64,000 bases of DNA from JASJAR01 sp039198225 (GCA_039198225.1 JBCCTQ010000019.1:1-64000), one strand, 5' to 3'. Positions 1-8,879 are shown, counted from the first letter of the stretch. Made by a program: numbers and translations. The notes: generated by a model from the sequence alone, not told the origin.

Positions 1-1159
1 CCGGTTCATCGCCGGAGCCGCGCATGTGGACGTGGTAGATGACCGACGGCGCGGTGGTGATGAGCTCGATATCATATTCGCGCTCCAGCCGGTCGCGGAT
101 GACCTCCAGATGCAAAAGGCCCAGGAAGCCGCAGCGGAAGCCGAAGCCTAAAGCCGCGCTGGTCTCCATCTCAAAGGTGAAGGACGCATCGTTGAGGGCG
201 AGCTTTTCGATGGCGTCGCGGAGGTCTTCGAATTCGGCGGAATCCACCGGGAAGAGGCCGCAGAACACCACCGGGACCGAAGGTTTGAAACCCGGCAGCG
301 CCTCGGGGGCGGGTTTCTTTTCGTGCGTGATCGTGTCGCCGACGCGGGTGTCGCGGACCTGCTTGATCGATGCGGTGAGGATGCCAATCTCGCCGGGGCC
401 GAGCGCGTCGATGTCTTTCATTTCGGGTCGGAGGACGGCGAGCTTGTCGATGCCGTATTTGGCGCCCGTTTGCATCATTTGGATCTTGTCGCCCTTGCGG
501 ATCACCCCGTCGATGACGCGGATGAGGACGACGACGCCAAGATAGGGGTCATACCAGCTATCGACCAGCATGGCCTTTAACGGCGCGTCGCGGTGGCCTT
601 TCGGGGCGGGCAAGCGCGTGACGATGGCCTCAAGAACGTCCGGTATGCCGATGCCGGTCTTGGCGGAGATCTCGACGGCGTCGGTGGCGTCAATGCCGAT
701 GACGTCTTCGATTTGCTCGGCAACGCGGTCTGTGTCAGCGGCCGGGAGGTCGATCTTGTTGAGGACCGGGACGATCTCGTGGTCGGCATCAATGGCCTGG
801 TAGACATTGGCGAGCGTCTGGGCCTCGACGCCCTGGGTCGCATCGACCACCAAAAGCGAGCCCTCCACGGCTTGCATCGAGCGCGACACCTCATAGGCGA
901 AATCCACATGGCCCGGGGTATCGATCAGGTTGAGGATATAGGTCTCGCCGTCTTTGGCGGGGTATTCGATGCGAACCGTATTGGCTTTGATCGTGATCCC
1001 GCGCTCACGCTCGATATCCATCGCATCGAGGAGTTGTTCCTTCATATCCCGCTCCGAAACGGTTCCGGTGAGCTGGATCAGGCGGTCGGCCAGGGTGGAT
1101 TTCCCGTGGTCGATATGGGCGACGATGGAAAAGTTCCGGATGCGGCTGGGCTCGGTCAT
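1..1159 (-). CDS. lepA: Translation factor LepA (EF4), 5' part, runs off window
   Basis: Ribosome-associated translational GTPase that can back-translocate stalled ribosomes. About 386 N-terminal residues are visible; the gene continues beyond base 1. Seen directly: G1 motif AHIDHGKST about residues 14-22, switch II DTPGHVDF, G4 NKID followed by LP, then the domain II beta-barrel and the start of the EF-G-like domain. The ATG at 1157-1159 gives the family's usual N-terminus (MTEPSRIRNFSIVAHIDHGK). No other gene is fused or overlapping. Identification is secure from the collinear GTPase motifs. Confidence 0.97.
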   Translation of the reverse strand, partial: MTEPSRIRNFSIVAHIDHGKSTLADRLIQLTGTVSERDMKEQLLDAMDIERERGITIKANTVRIEYPAKDGETYILNLIDTPGHVDFAYEVSRSMQAVEGSLLVVDATQGVEAQTLANVYQAIDADHEIVPVLNKIDLPAADTDRVAEQIEDVIGIDATDAVEISAKTGIGIPDVLEAIVTRLPAPKGHRDAPLKAMLVDSWYDPYLGVVVLIRVIDGVIRKGDKIQMMQTGAKYGIDKLAVLRPEMKDIDALGPGEIGILTASIKQVRDTRVGDTITHEKKPAPEALPGFKPSVPVVFCGLFPVDSAEFEDLRDAIEKLALNDASFTFEMETSAALGFGFRCGFLGLLHLEVIRDRLEREYDIELITTAPSVIYHVHMRGSGDEP

Positions 1160-1261
1160 GGGGGAGGATATGGAGGGGTTGCGGTGGGTTGTCGAGGGCC
1201 GCAGCACTAGAGGCCCCGGCTCAGGGGCCAAGGCGCGGATTTCTTGAGTGTTTGGTAGCGT

Positions 1262-1666
1262 CTAGCGGGGGGCGACGGCGGTGACCGTGCCGGAGCCCGC
1301 GATATTTTCGGCGCATAAGGCGCGGTTGATGAAGCTCGTCCCCTCCATGCAGGTTGAGACGATGAAATGGTACTCGTCGGCCGTGTCGCAGGGCACATTG
1401 GGCGCTTCGAATAGGGCCTCCATGCTTTCGCCCGGGGCGAGGCCGAGGAAAGACGTGCCCTTGGAATGGCCCACCTCGACGCCCGCTTTGAAGATGCGGA
1501 AAAACCCGTTCACCTCGCGGATCGGATCGGTGCCGGTATTGGTCAGGGTCCCCTTCGTGACGCAGTAATATTCGCGGAAACCCTGGTGCTCGGCGGTGAC
1601 GCTAAGGGCGGGCTCGGCGGCGGCGGGAGTGGCGAGAATCGTGAGGAGAATGGCGAGGCGGCGCAT
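1262..1666 (-). CDS. Small exported protein of unknown function
   Basis: Predicted protein of 134 residues. The chosen ATG (1664-1666) starts a classical signal peptide (MRRLAILLTILATPAAAEPA) and is preceded by an AGGA-type ribosome site; a longer reading up to 1729 would bury the signal peptide and is less likely. The mature part has four cysteines (YYCV, VPCD, STCM, ALCA), suggesting two disulfides in the periplasm, and a beta-rich look (TLTNTGTDPI, FFRIFKAG) like a small immunoglobulin-like domain. I do not recognise the family by name. It lies downstream of a divergent GTG-start gene and close to lepA, with no clear operon partner. Confidence 0.7.
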   Translation of the reverse strand: MRRLAILLTILATPAAAEPALSVTAEHQGFREYYCVTKGTLTNTGTDPIREVNGFFRIFKAGVEVGHSKGTSFLGLAPGESMEALFEAPNVPCDTADEYHFIVSTCMEGTSFINRALCAENIAGSGTVTAVAPR

Positions 1667-1758
1667 GGAAGGGTCCTCTTTTGGTGCAGTAGATGGGGGG
1701 ATGATGTAGAGCTTGGGTGAAGTGAGCAATAGGTCCGTTCGAAGGATGGAAGGGCGCG

Positions 1759-3087
1759 GTGGAGCGCGTGGAAATTGAGAAGCGGCTGAGGGGGAAGTCG
1801 GAGGCGTTCGTTATCGCCTTCGCGATGCGGGCCGCGTTGCGGGTGTTTCCATTGGTTACGCATCTGGCAAGTCGCAATGAGGCTACGCATCTGGCACGTC
1901 GCAATGAGCCTGGTCAGCGCTTGGTTCTCTTTACATGCCGCGCAATTCTAACCTCGGGGGTTGTGGCGGTTGGACCAACCCCCGAATTCATCGCAGCCGC
2001 AGATTCCGCCCGTAACGCCAATATCGCTTATGCCGACGCCAACGCCGCTCGTGCCGCCAATATAGCCGCCTATACCGCCGGTGCGGCCGACTATGGCTCT
2101 GCCAGAATCGCCGCACTTGGCGCCAATACGGCCTATGTTGCCTATGCCGAGGCCGTATCCCATGCCGCAAACACCGCCGAAATAGAAACCGAAACCGATC
2201 TCGGCATAAGCGAGGCGGAAATATTGGCCACGCCGCTTTGGAACGGTGGCAAAGAACCCGCGGAGCTTCGGGACGCCCTAGGTGACGAGAGAGATCTTCT
2301 CCAATCCGGACCGGAATGGGACTTTTGGCGGCGGTGGCATCGCGGCGCGCTGGTGGGACAGCCGATCCCTTGGGATGTGCAACGGGAGGTGGCGCTAATC
2401 CCGAATGAGAATTGGGAGAAAGGGGCAGCGCATATTGCGGAATTGATCCAGGGGATTGAGAAGAAATTCGAACCCGATGATCCGCTGGACAATGAAGCGG
2501 CAAAGAAACAAGTCCAGCGAATACTGAAGTCGGCTCTTAAGTCGGAAGTCGAAGCGCGCGGTCTTGGACAATTGATTGCCATGGCAATCGATGCGTATCG
2601 CCGCGAGATTTCAAACGCGTTGCCCGATGCGCTAGAGCCGCTGGAGCAATTGCCGCCGGTCCTCAATCAAATTGCGTTGGTACTTTCGAGGGAAGCACCT
2701 GCCACAGAGAAGGAAGAACAGCTTTTCGTGCTCATCCAAGGAATGGCACGCACGATTAACGTTCTGAATAGTAGACTTGAGACGGCGCATGCGGACAAGT
2801 GTACCGTGGAGGCAAAGCTTGAAGCAAAATCGGCACGAAAGCTGTTTTCAGACGCGTTCTATACCAATGCCGGAGCAGGATTTGGGAAGCTGGTTAGTTC
2901 GCCGTTACTATGGGGACCGGTCATTGGCGGTGCGGCAATCTTTATCGGAGCTGGAGGCGAAGCCTCAACAGATAGACTGGCTTGGCTTTGCAACGAAGTG
3001 ATCTTTCCGGAGAACCCGGAAGCACTGCAATCACCGAGTTCGAGTAGCAGCGATGGTGCGAAATTCGCTAAGCCACCTCAGGGATGA
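1759..3087 (+). CDS. Alanine-rich protein of an uncharacterised alphaproteobacterial family
   Basis: 442 residues from a GTG start (1759) after a GGAAGGG-like site. The N-terminus FAMRAALRVFPLV resembles the 'A-RAALRVLP' opening of hypothetical alphaproteobacterial proteins I recall. Residues about 77-140 form an Ala/Asn/Tyr-rich low-complexity block (AYADANAARAANIAAYTAGA). Then comes a conserved W-rich stretch (about residues 190-235: WDFWRRWHRG, WDVQREVALIP, WEKGAAHIAELI), a charged helical region, and near residue 388 a hydrophobic segment (LLWGPVIGGAAIFIGAGG) that may be one membrane helix. The tail is Ser-rich. A nine-residue in-frame duplication lies near residue 34. Function is unknown; the family assignment rests on memory of similar hypotheticals. 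Confidence 0.7.
   Translation: MERVEIEKRLRGKSEAFVIAFAMRAALRVFPLVTHLASRNEATHLARRNEPGQRLVLFTCRAILTSGVVAVGPTPEFIAAADSARNANIAYADANAARAANIAAYTAGAADYGSARIAALGANTAYVAYAEAVSHAANTAEIETETDLGISEAEILATPLWNGGKEPAELRDALGDERDLLQSGPEWDFWRRWHRGALVGQPIPWDVQREVALIPNENWEKGAAHIAELIQGIEKKFEPDDPLDNEAAKKQVQRILKSALKSEVEARGLGQLIAMAIDAYRREISNALPDALEPLEQLPPVLNQIALVLSREAPATEKEEQLFVLIQGMARTINVLNSRLETAHADKCTVEAKLEAKSARKLFSDAFYTNAGAGFGKLVSSPLLWGPVIGGAAIFIGAGGEASTDRLAWLCNEVIFPENPEALQSPSSSSSDGAKFAKPPQG
1858..1911 (+). repeat. In-frame 27-base tandem duplication
   Basis: Two adjacent 27-base units (1858-1884 and 1885-1911) differ at two bases. They encode THLASRNEA and THLARRNEP inside the N-terminal part of the alanine-rich protein. 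The length keeps the reading frame, so this looks like slippage or unequal exchange tolerated by the protein. Confidence 0.85.
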
Positions 3088-3911
3088 ATACCGAGGTCAG
3101 TGGGTTAAAGCCCGCCCGACACATCGTGTTTCTTCGTCACACCTCTGCATTGAGGGCAACGCCCGATTCTAGGTGGGGGCGGAAGCCCCCTCATTGCACC
3201 AAAGGTGCGCTCTCTTAGGGCGACAGGAGGGTCGGGGGCTGCCCGGCGGTGCCCGCCGGGCGATTGGGATGATCTATGTGACGCCATGGGTCAGAGAATA
3301 TTTCATAGTGCCGCGGATGGTTCTTCGGTTTCTCACCCTGTCACATGCCAGTTAGCCACCCAGTGCGTTTTCCATTCTCGCCCGTCAAAGCCTTGTGTTG
3401 GCATCCTCGAAGTGTCTGCCAACCCGCCGTTGGGTAGCTGGGCTTTGAGCTCTGATCTTTATAGCGCTTCGAAACGGGCCGGGCATCGGTCGCAACCGTT
3501 CATCGGGTCGCAAATGGATCGCTTGGGATCCGGACATTGGCCATGTCCATCGCGAGCGGAACCGACGGGAAATCGGCGGCAATGGCGGAGTCTTTGCCGT
3601 TTTGTCGCATCTCAGGGAATTGCGGGCTGCGGCGCGGAGCTCCATTTTGACCGTCGTTTTCAAGTGAACGGCATTGGTGGAAAGAGGACCTGGAGGAACG
3701 TCGCGCCGCAACGGATTTCCCCTAAAATACTGATTGAAGTATATAAAAATTTGATAGGCCCATCGGGCGCATACATTTGGGCATCCTGTGCGATCTGCAA
3801 TTGTCTCAACTCTGGCAACAGCCCGTTTCGGCGCTGGCGATTGCCATCGTCGCCCGCGCGGTCAGGATAGCTGTCTGTAGTGACAAGTTACGCCGTTTCG
3901 GGGGAAATCGA
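3088..3911. other. Long spacer without a convincing gene; two hairpins
   Basis: Open frames here have arginine/proline-rich, shadow-like compositions and no recognisable domain. Two strong inverted repeats are visible: GGGGGC-GGAA-GCCCCC at 3175-3190 and GCCCGGCGG-TGC-CCGCCGGGC at 3241-3261. The segment 3720-3770 is AT-rich and could hold the promoter of the small gene at 3912. The spacer may be a remnant of lost genes, but no parent could be identified. Confidence 0.5.
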
Positions 3912-4211
3912 GTGTCTGAGGAATGGGGGCCGTGGAAGCGGCATGATGGGCTTGGGTGCCCGTTGCCGTGGGGGACGATTGTGGAAGTCGTCTGCGAAGA
4001 TCGGTTTGGCTATCAGATGAGCGAGATCGGCTGCACGGATGGCGACAGCTATTCGTCCTGGGATTGGTCCCATTTTCCCGAACTCAAGAAGATCCTGCGC
4101 TACCGTGAAAAGCGGCCCAAGGGCATGCAGATGTTGCGGGAGGCGTTGGAGGAGATTGAAGACCTGACACCCTCAAAGCCCGTAAAGGTCGACAGCCCCG
4201 AAAAGATATAG
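3912..4211 (+). CDS. Small hypothetical protein, phage-type W/HGG domain
   Basis: 99 residues from GTG at 3912, with a GGGGG run about seven bases upstream. The same frame is open further 5', but that part is not protein-like and lacks a ribosome site. The motif EWGPWKRHDGLGCPLPWGTI and following VEVVCEDRFG look like the short 'W-PW-GG-CPVP-GT-VEV' domain common in phage and prophage hypotheticals. The C-terminus is helical and charged (KILRYREKRPKG). No function is known. It converges on the LC7 gene, with a shared terminator hairpin. Confidence 0.6.
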   Translation: MSEEWGPWKRHDGLGCPLPWGTIVEVVCEDRFGYQMSEIGCTDGDSYSSWDWSHFPELKKILRYREKRPKGMQMLREALEEIEDLTPSKPVKVDSPEKI

Positions 4212-4237
4212 GGACGGCGCTTCCCGACCGTCCCTAT
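4208..4237. terminator. Terminator-like hairpin between convergent genes
   Basis: Perfect 10-base inverted repeat ATAGGGACGG / CCGTCCCTAT with a 10-base loop. It overlaps the stop codon of the small plus-strand gene and lies 22 bases past the end of the minus-strand LC7 gene, so it can serve both directions. Confidence 0.7.
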
Positions 4238-4258
4238 TCCTTGAGATAAGGTGCGCGA

Positions 4259-4615
4259 TTAGATTTTCAGCGTACCTTCAACGGACCGTACTTTGATCCG
4301 GGCCAGGCCGAGATTCGCGTTTTTGCGATCGACGGCGAGGTAGATGAAGACCAACGGGTTGGACTCGAGGGGGCGGATCAGGTGGTACTGGGTGCCGAGC
4401 GTGATGAGGATGTCCTCAATCCGGTCATCAAGGCCGAGGGCCTGCATGGCGGAGTTCTTCGCGCGGACAACTTCAGAGTTCGCTGCGCCGGCGGCTTCAA
4501 GGTCAAATTTCGCGTCGCCCTGCTCAGCAGAGAGCATGAGGCCGGATTCGCCGTCAACAAGGCAAGCGCCGATAAAGCCGGCGACGTCGCGGAGTTCGGA
4601 GATATCAGTGGACAT
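4259..4615 (-). CDS. Roadblock/LC7-like protein 2 of the dynamin locus
   Basis: 118 residues, about the size of a single Roadblock/LC7 domain (MglB-like). Seen: GFIGACLVDGESGLML near the N-terminus, a central helix rich in A/N/S (AANSEVVRAKNSAMQALGL), and the strand pair YHLIRPLESNPLVFIYLAVD. The same three blocks occur in the protein at 5017-5424, making them paralogues. Roadblock proteins are known partners and GTPase-activating proteins of Ras-like GTPases such as MglA; action on the neighbouring GTPases is inference. It is separated from the rest of the operon by about 400 bases and a hairpin, so it may have its own promoter. Confidence 0.82.
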   Translation of the reverse strand: MSTDISELRDVAGFIGACLVDGESGLMLSAEQGDAKFDLEAAGAANSEVVRAKNSAMQALGLDDRIEDILITLGTQYHLIRPLESNPLVFIYLAVDRKNANLGLARIKVRSVEGTLKI

Positions 4616-5016
4616 GGTGGTCGGTTCCTAAGAGTTTCGATGCCCCGTTCTTCATTTATAAATCAGGCTAAAATCGTGCAGAATATTGTTTGTTTCAGCC
4701 TCAGAAGGAAAAAAAATGCGGCAAAAGAGGTGCTTGCAGTGATCTGGGGCGTCCTGGTTCTGGCATACGGCACAGCGGCCGCTTGGGCGGGTTTAGGATG
4801 AAAGTGCACCTACTTCGGTTTCGATTGGGACGAAAACCGAAGGCCGGAATCGGCGCTTATCAGATCGACAGAATTGATTTTGGGAGGAGGCCTAACCTGG
4901 GCGGACAGGCTAGGATCGGCCGATTTCAGGGGCTGTTGGTTCCTCGCCGTCGCAGGTGTGACGCACGATCCGAGGAGAATGGAAGCGCCGCCAGATCGAC
5001 CAGCGGCGCTTAGGAT
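4616..5016. other. Spacer inside the dynamin locus, with hairpin
   Basis: No coding frame supported. A perfect 9-base inverted repeat (AAGCGCCGC / GCGGCGCTT, 4983-5011, 11-base loop) starts six bases past the stop of the upstream LC7 gene, without a following T-run. Nearer the downstream LC7 gene the sequence becomes AT-rich (4640-4720), suitable for a promoter, but no good -35/-10 pair could be assigned. Confidence 0.5.
4983..5011 (-). terminator. Hairpin after LC7 protein 1, possible terminator or processing site
   Basis: 9-base perfect stem, 11-base loop, placed directly after the stop codon at 5017. It lacks a U-tract on either strand, so it may attenuate or protect the 3' end rather than fully terminate. 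Confidence 0.5.
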
Positions 5017-5424
5017 TCAGCGGCCGAGCTGGCTTTCGATCGATTTCATTTTCCGCCGCGCCCGGTCAAGATTGGCGGATTTCCGATCGAGCGCGACGTA
5101 GAGGAAGACCTTCTCGTCGCTCTGGAGAGGGCGGACGATATGGTACTGATCCGGATAGGAAATCAGCACGTCTTCCATCGTGTCGTCGAGCTTCAACGTT
5201 TTCAAAGCTTCGGTCTTTGCGCGCACAGCTTCGCTATTGGCAGAGCTGACCGCCGCGAAATTCGAATTGTCGTCTTTCATCTCCACGGTCGAGATTTTCT
5301 CGCCTGCGACACTGTCCACAAGACAGCCGCCGCGGAAACCGCCGATCTTGCGAAGCCGCGAGATGTCGTTCGGCCCGCGCGGCGGGAACAGGAACGGGAG
5401 ATAGGATTGTAGGTCAAAAGTCAT
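5017..5424 (-). CDS. Roadblock/LC7-like protein 1 of the dynamin locus
   Basis: 135 residues. The ATG at 5422-5424 overlaps the stop of the upstream GTPase gene by four bases (ATGA), indicating translational coupling. The LC7 signature blocks are LRKIGGFRGGCLVDSVAG, ANSEAVRAKTEALKTLKL and YHIVRPLQSDEKVFLYVALD; the last continues into a basic C-terminal helix (RARRKMKSIES). Compared with its paralogue at 4259 it has an extra N-terminal stretch (SYLPFLFPPRGPND). LC7 domains form dimers that bind GTPases; here the likely partner is one of the co-encoded GTPases (inference from coupling). Confidence 0.85.
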   Translation of the reverse strand: MTFDLQSYLPFLFPPRGPNDISRLRKIGGFRGGCLVDSVAGEKISTVEMKDDNSNFAAVSSANSEAVRAKTEALKTLKLDDTMEDVLISYPDQYHIVRPLQSDEKVFLYVALDRKSANLDRARRKMKSIESQLGR

Positions 5425-6740
5425 GTTATAGCCCTGTAAAGCGCCGTCAGCCGGTTAAAGGCGGTCCGCGCGATGCCCGTGGGCAATTTTGCGGTTTCGC
5501 TGGCGAAAAAGAGTACCCGCTTCCCTTCGATCGCGTAGAGAACCTGGTGGGATTTCATCGAGACGTGTTCGCCTTCGAAGTCGAGGTCCGATGCGGTTTT
5601 CTTAAGCATCGCTTCTGCCGAGGTTAGGCAGAATTTCGAGAAGTTCCGGGCCACAGGCCTGTCGCCGGCGATCACTTTCATTGTGCGTGGGCGACCAAGC
5701 TCAACGGATCCGACGGCGATCACGCCGTGGAGCGTCGAGATGAATGCCTCGAGCTGCTTTTGCTTGGCGGCCTTGCCCTTGCCGCTCGCAAACATCGGAG
5801 AGGCATCGACTTCTTTGACGTCGCCATTGTCGGCAGCGTCATCCTCTGTCTCGGTCGGCGCAGGCTCTAGCTCGGGCTCTGCGGCTTCTAGAGGCTTGGC
5901 ATCGGCAGGGACGACGACAACGTCCTCGTCCAATTCAAACGGCTCGATCGCCTCTTCGGCTTCCCGCGCCGCCGGGGAAATGTCTACGATGTCGGCGCCG
6001 GAATGGGCCTCATCATCGAATTCTTCGTCTTTGACGTGGTTGATCGCTTCGGCGAGGGCTTCGGCGCCCGATTTCGCCCACGCCCCGTCATCTTCTGCAG
6101 ATGCGCGGATAAGGTCGGTTGCCGCACCCATCATGACGCAGTTTTTAAAATAGCTCGCGGCTTCGCGGCTTACCCGCTCCATGAGCCTGTCGCGGTCATT
6201 ATCGGAGCGGAACTTGTCGCCCCGCGACACGACGAGCACGCCCCGCTTCGGCCGACGCACGCCGATCTCATCGAGGATCGACTTTTCGCTCAGGCGCCAA
6301 GCCTGGGAGCCGATCGTCGACCAGACCATGATGTCGCAATCCTCGATCCGAGCGATCTCTTCCTCGGTGAGATGGCCGTCGCGCAGAGGCGGCATCTCGA
6401 TAATTTCGCAGGGGCCGAATGGTCCGGCTGCGGTCCGCATGATCTGGATTTCGGACAGGCCTTCCTCGGCAACAAGTTCGTCCGCCGACCCGAGCGCCAC
6501 GGCCTCACCGTCGGATTTCAATACGGTCACCGACGGTGCGTCCGCACCGGTGCTGATGCGGATCACGGGTCGATCCTCGATGCCGAAAAAGTCCGGCAAG
6601 CAGACCTCGCGCAAGAGCGCATGGATCACCGCGGATTTTCCGGAGCTCACCTCACCGCAAATAGCGATACGGAGCGGCCGGTCGGGAGACGTATCCGCAA
6701 CCGCCATCTCGGTGGCTTCGGTTTCGCGCGCAAGTTCCAT
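5421..6740 (-). CDS. Divergent P-loop GTPase fused to a C-terminal Roadblock/LC7-like domain
   Basis: 439 residues. The P-loop GEVSSGKS at residues 29-36 is intact. The usual DTPG switch is replaced by IEMPPLRDG (about 114-122) and the G4 region reads VVSRGDK (170-176), so nucleotide hydrolysis may be impaired. Around 140-152 is the segment WSTIGSQAWRLSEK, shared with the GTPase at 8891. Residues about 245-325 are an acidic Pro/Glu/Asp linker. Residues about 328-439 (FISTLHGVIAVGSVEL, VLYAIEGKRVLFFASETA) look like a Roadblock/LC7 fold. The ATG at 6740 follows GAGG. It sits between dynamin-like protein B and the free LC7 protein, overlapping the latter by four bases. The fusion itself argues that the GTPase and LC7 parts work together. 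Confidence 0.82.
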   Translation of the reverse strand: MELARETEATEMAVADTSPDRPLRIAICGEVSSGKSAVIHALLREVCLPDFFGIEDRPVIRISTGADAPSVTVLKSDGEAVALGSADELVAEEGLSEIQIMRTAAGPFGPCEIIEMPPLRDGHLTEEEIARIEDCDIMVWSTIGSQAWRLSEKSILDEIGVRRPKRGVLVVSRGDKFRSDNDRDRLMERVSREAASYFKNCVMMGAATDLIRASAEDDGAWAKSGAEALAEAINHVKDEEFDDEAHSGADIVDISPAAREAEEAIEPFELDEDVVVVPADAKPLEAAEPELEPAPTETEDDAADNGDVKEVDASPMFASGKGKAAKQKQLEAFISTLHGVIAVGSVELGRPRTMKVIAGDRPVARNFSKFCLTSAEAMLKKTASDLDFEGEHVSMKSHQVLYAIEGKRVLFFASETAKLPTGIARTAFNRLTALYRAIT

Positions 6741-6758
6741 CGGAGACCTCCCTCGCCC

Positions 6759-8879
6759 TTAAGCCGCTTCCATCATGGAGGCGTCCGACAAGGAGCTATC
6801 CATGGCAGCCAGATTGCGGAGGCGCCGGTCGAGCACTTCGAGCTGGTTCTGCAAGCGGTTGATGATCTGGGTGCGCTTTTCTTCGTCCTGAGCCACCTGT
6901 GCCAGCATGCGCTGATCGTTTTTCAGGCGACGCGACCGTTCGTTGAGCGTCGTCTCTAGCATGCGTTGCATCACGCCGATCCGTTCGATGCCGATCGACG
7001 CCCGCTCGGCCTGAGCTTCGCTATAGGCGCCGAGAAGTTTCTCGATCGCCGGGCGCAGTTCGGCAATCGCCAAGACCCGCATGGCATCAACGGTCTTTTT
7101 GCTATCGACGTTCTTTTTCCGCCAGAACGCCCAACTCCGCTCGTTGATAACGTCGGTGTGGAGGGTCTTTTTCGACATCGCCAGGGTCGTGGTGAAGCTG
7201 TCGAAGGGAAGACCGTCGAGGGAGATATCCTCGATCTCCTGCTGGAAATGGTCGCTAACGATCGTCCGACAGGCCGACATGGCATTGCTCAAAAGGCCGT
7301 CGATTTCGCCCCGTGACGCGTCGTAGCCTTCGCGCACGGCGGTTTCCAACTTGTCGTGCAAGGGGCCGAGTTCGATCTCGAGCTTGCGTTTGCTGTTGGT
7401 CTCGACCTTGTTGCGCATGATCCGCTCTTCGAGCAGGGATTTCTGATCACCAACAAAGGTTTCGACCTCGGAGTTGAGGCTCGCTTCGAGGCTGCCCCAC
7501 GACTTGGTCACCAGCTCTTCGACCTGCTCATTGGCCCGGTCGACGATGGTTTCGAGCTCGTTTTGCACGCCGACGACGAGATTAATCTCGGCTTCGAGGC
7601 TTTCGGTGACCTCTTCGGCTTGATTGCAGGTGAGCTTTTCGATCTCGACATGGACCGATTCCCGCTCGCGCTTAGTGGCGAAGGTGGTCGCCGTGATTTG
7701 AGCGCGGGTGTCTTCGAGGATCTGCGACAATTGCCGGCAGCCAATGCCGTAATCGATGACCGTCGACATGGTCCGCTTGACGTCTTCAAGCCCGGAGCCG
7801 AGCAGAAGGCGTTCGTCGCGGGTCTCCGGCACATGTCCGTAGCGGCGTTCTAGGTATGACGCGAGCGTCGGCGTGTCGAGTTCGTCGCGGATCTCTTCGC
7901 CTTCCCGGTCGAGCCGGTAGATCGCGTCGGCCATAAAGGCGCTGCCGACCATGATCGTGAACTCGATCTCGGGGATCGCCTTCAAGAGGCGGGCAGAGAC
8001 GTCATCCATGACGCGGTCGTATTTGGTATCGTAGCCTTCCACTTCGTCGATGCGGTTGACGAAGATCAGGACATCCTTGTCATCCTGCTGAGCAAGAATC
8101 CGGATGAGCCCGATATCGACATCCGTCAGTGCTTGGTGCGCAGAGAGGACGACGACGAAGACGTCGGCCCGGTCGAGGCTCCGGCAGGTCACTTCGTCAC
8201 GAACCAGGAACGGGTCGTTCACGCCTGGCGTGTCGGTGACAATGGTTGGCACCTGGAATTCAGGAAGGCGCATGAAGACATTGGCTTCGCGGGTAAGCGC
8301 GGCGTAGCGGCCGAGGGAGTCCCGTGTTAGGCCGTCGTCGGAACCAGGCCCTGCGCACACATAGCGCTTGAGAAGATCGGGCGAGAGAAACGCATATTCG
8401 TGTTTGGTGCCAAGCAGTGCTTCATAATGCTTGCCGAGACGGCGATGCGCTTTCTCGCGCAGTTCTTCACTCTGCTGCTTCAAAAGATCAGCATCGAAAC
8501 CGGGCAGCAATTGCTCCGCAAGTTTCCGAATTTGGCCGGTCCCGTCGATGATTTCGTTCCAGTCGTTCTCGTCGAAGAACTCGAACACCGCGCCGGTTTC
8601 CGGATCATCGTGGAGGTTGATCCGCATATTCGTAATTACGGATGTCCAGGGATTGATATCGGACGGCAGAAAATCGTGGCGACCTAGGAAGGCATTGAGA
8701 AACGTCGATTTCCCGGCTTTAACCTGGCCGATGACAGCGACTTTCGCGGCCCACTGGTTGAGCTTTGCCGTTAATGCGCGAAACTCTGCACGGTTCGCAC
8801 GGTCGACCATCTTCTCGAGACCGTCGAGCTTGTCCTTCAGGAAGTCCAACTGTTGCTTCTGGAGCGGTGCGATTTCCAT
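6759..8879 (-). CDS. Dynamin-like GTPase B
   Basis: 706 residues. GTPase domain: P-loop GQVKAGKS at 51-58, the conserved block PSDINPWTSVIT at 72-83, DTPGVND at 216-222, and NRID at 275-278 as G4. The rest is long helical and coiled coil, as in bacterial dynamin-like proteins. About residues 580-600 carry a Trp/Lys-rich patch (RSWAFWRKKN), a candidate membrane-binding loop; no transmembrane helix is evident. The C-terminus is again helical (INRLQNQLEVLDRRLRNL). It starts 11 bases after dynamin-like protein A's partner GTPase and is followed after 18 bases by the LC7-fused GTPase. Bacterial dynamins remodel or fuse membranes; the specific membrane process here is unknown. Confidence 0.9.
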   Translation of the reverse strand: MEIAPLQKQQLDFLKDKLDGLEKMVDRANRAEFRALTAKLNQWAAKVAVIGQVKAGKSTFLNAFLGRHDFLPSDINPWTSVITNMRINLHDDPETGAVFEFFDENDWNEIIDGTGQIRKLAEQLLPGFDADLLKQQSEELREKAHRRLGKHYEALLGTKHEYAFLSPDLLKRYVCAGPGSDDGLTRDSLGRYAALTREANVFMRLPEFQVPTIVTDTPGVNDPFLVRDEVTCRSLDRADVFVVVLSAHQALTDVDIGLIRILAQQDDKDVLIFVNRIDEVEGYDTKYDRVMDDVSARLLKAIPEIEFTIMVGSAFMADAIYRLDREGEEIRDELDTPTLASYLERRYGHVPETRDERLLLGSGLEDVKRTMSTVIDYGIGCRQLSQILEDTRAQITATTFATKRERESVHVEIEKLTCNQAEEVTESLEAEINLVVGVQNELETIVDRANEQVEELVTKSWGSLEASLNSEVETFVGDQKSLLEERIMRNKVETNSKRKLEIELGPLHDKLETAVREGYDASRGEIDGLLSNAMSACRTIVSDHFQQEIEDISLDGLPFDSFTTTLAMSKKTLHTDVINERSWAFWRKKNVDSKKTVDAMRVLAIAELRPAIEKLLGAYSEAQAERASIGIERIGVMQRMLETTLNERSRRLKNDQRMLAQVAQDEEKRTQIINRLQNQLEVLDRRLRNLAAMDSSLSDASMMEAA

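Noticed and set aside
3205..3870. Plus-strand open frame of 221 codons in the spacer after the alanine-rich gene
   Set aside because: Arg/Gly/Pro-rich sequence with no domain, no ribosome site and hairpins inside it; probably a shadow of non-coding GC-rich DNA.
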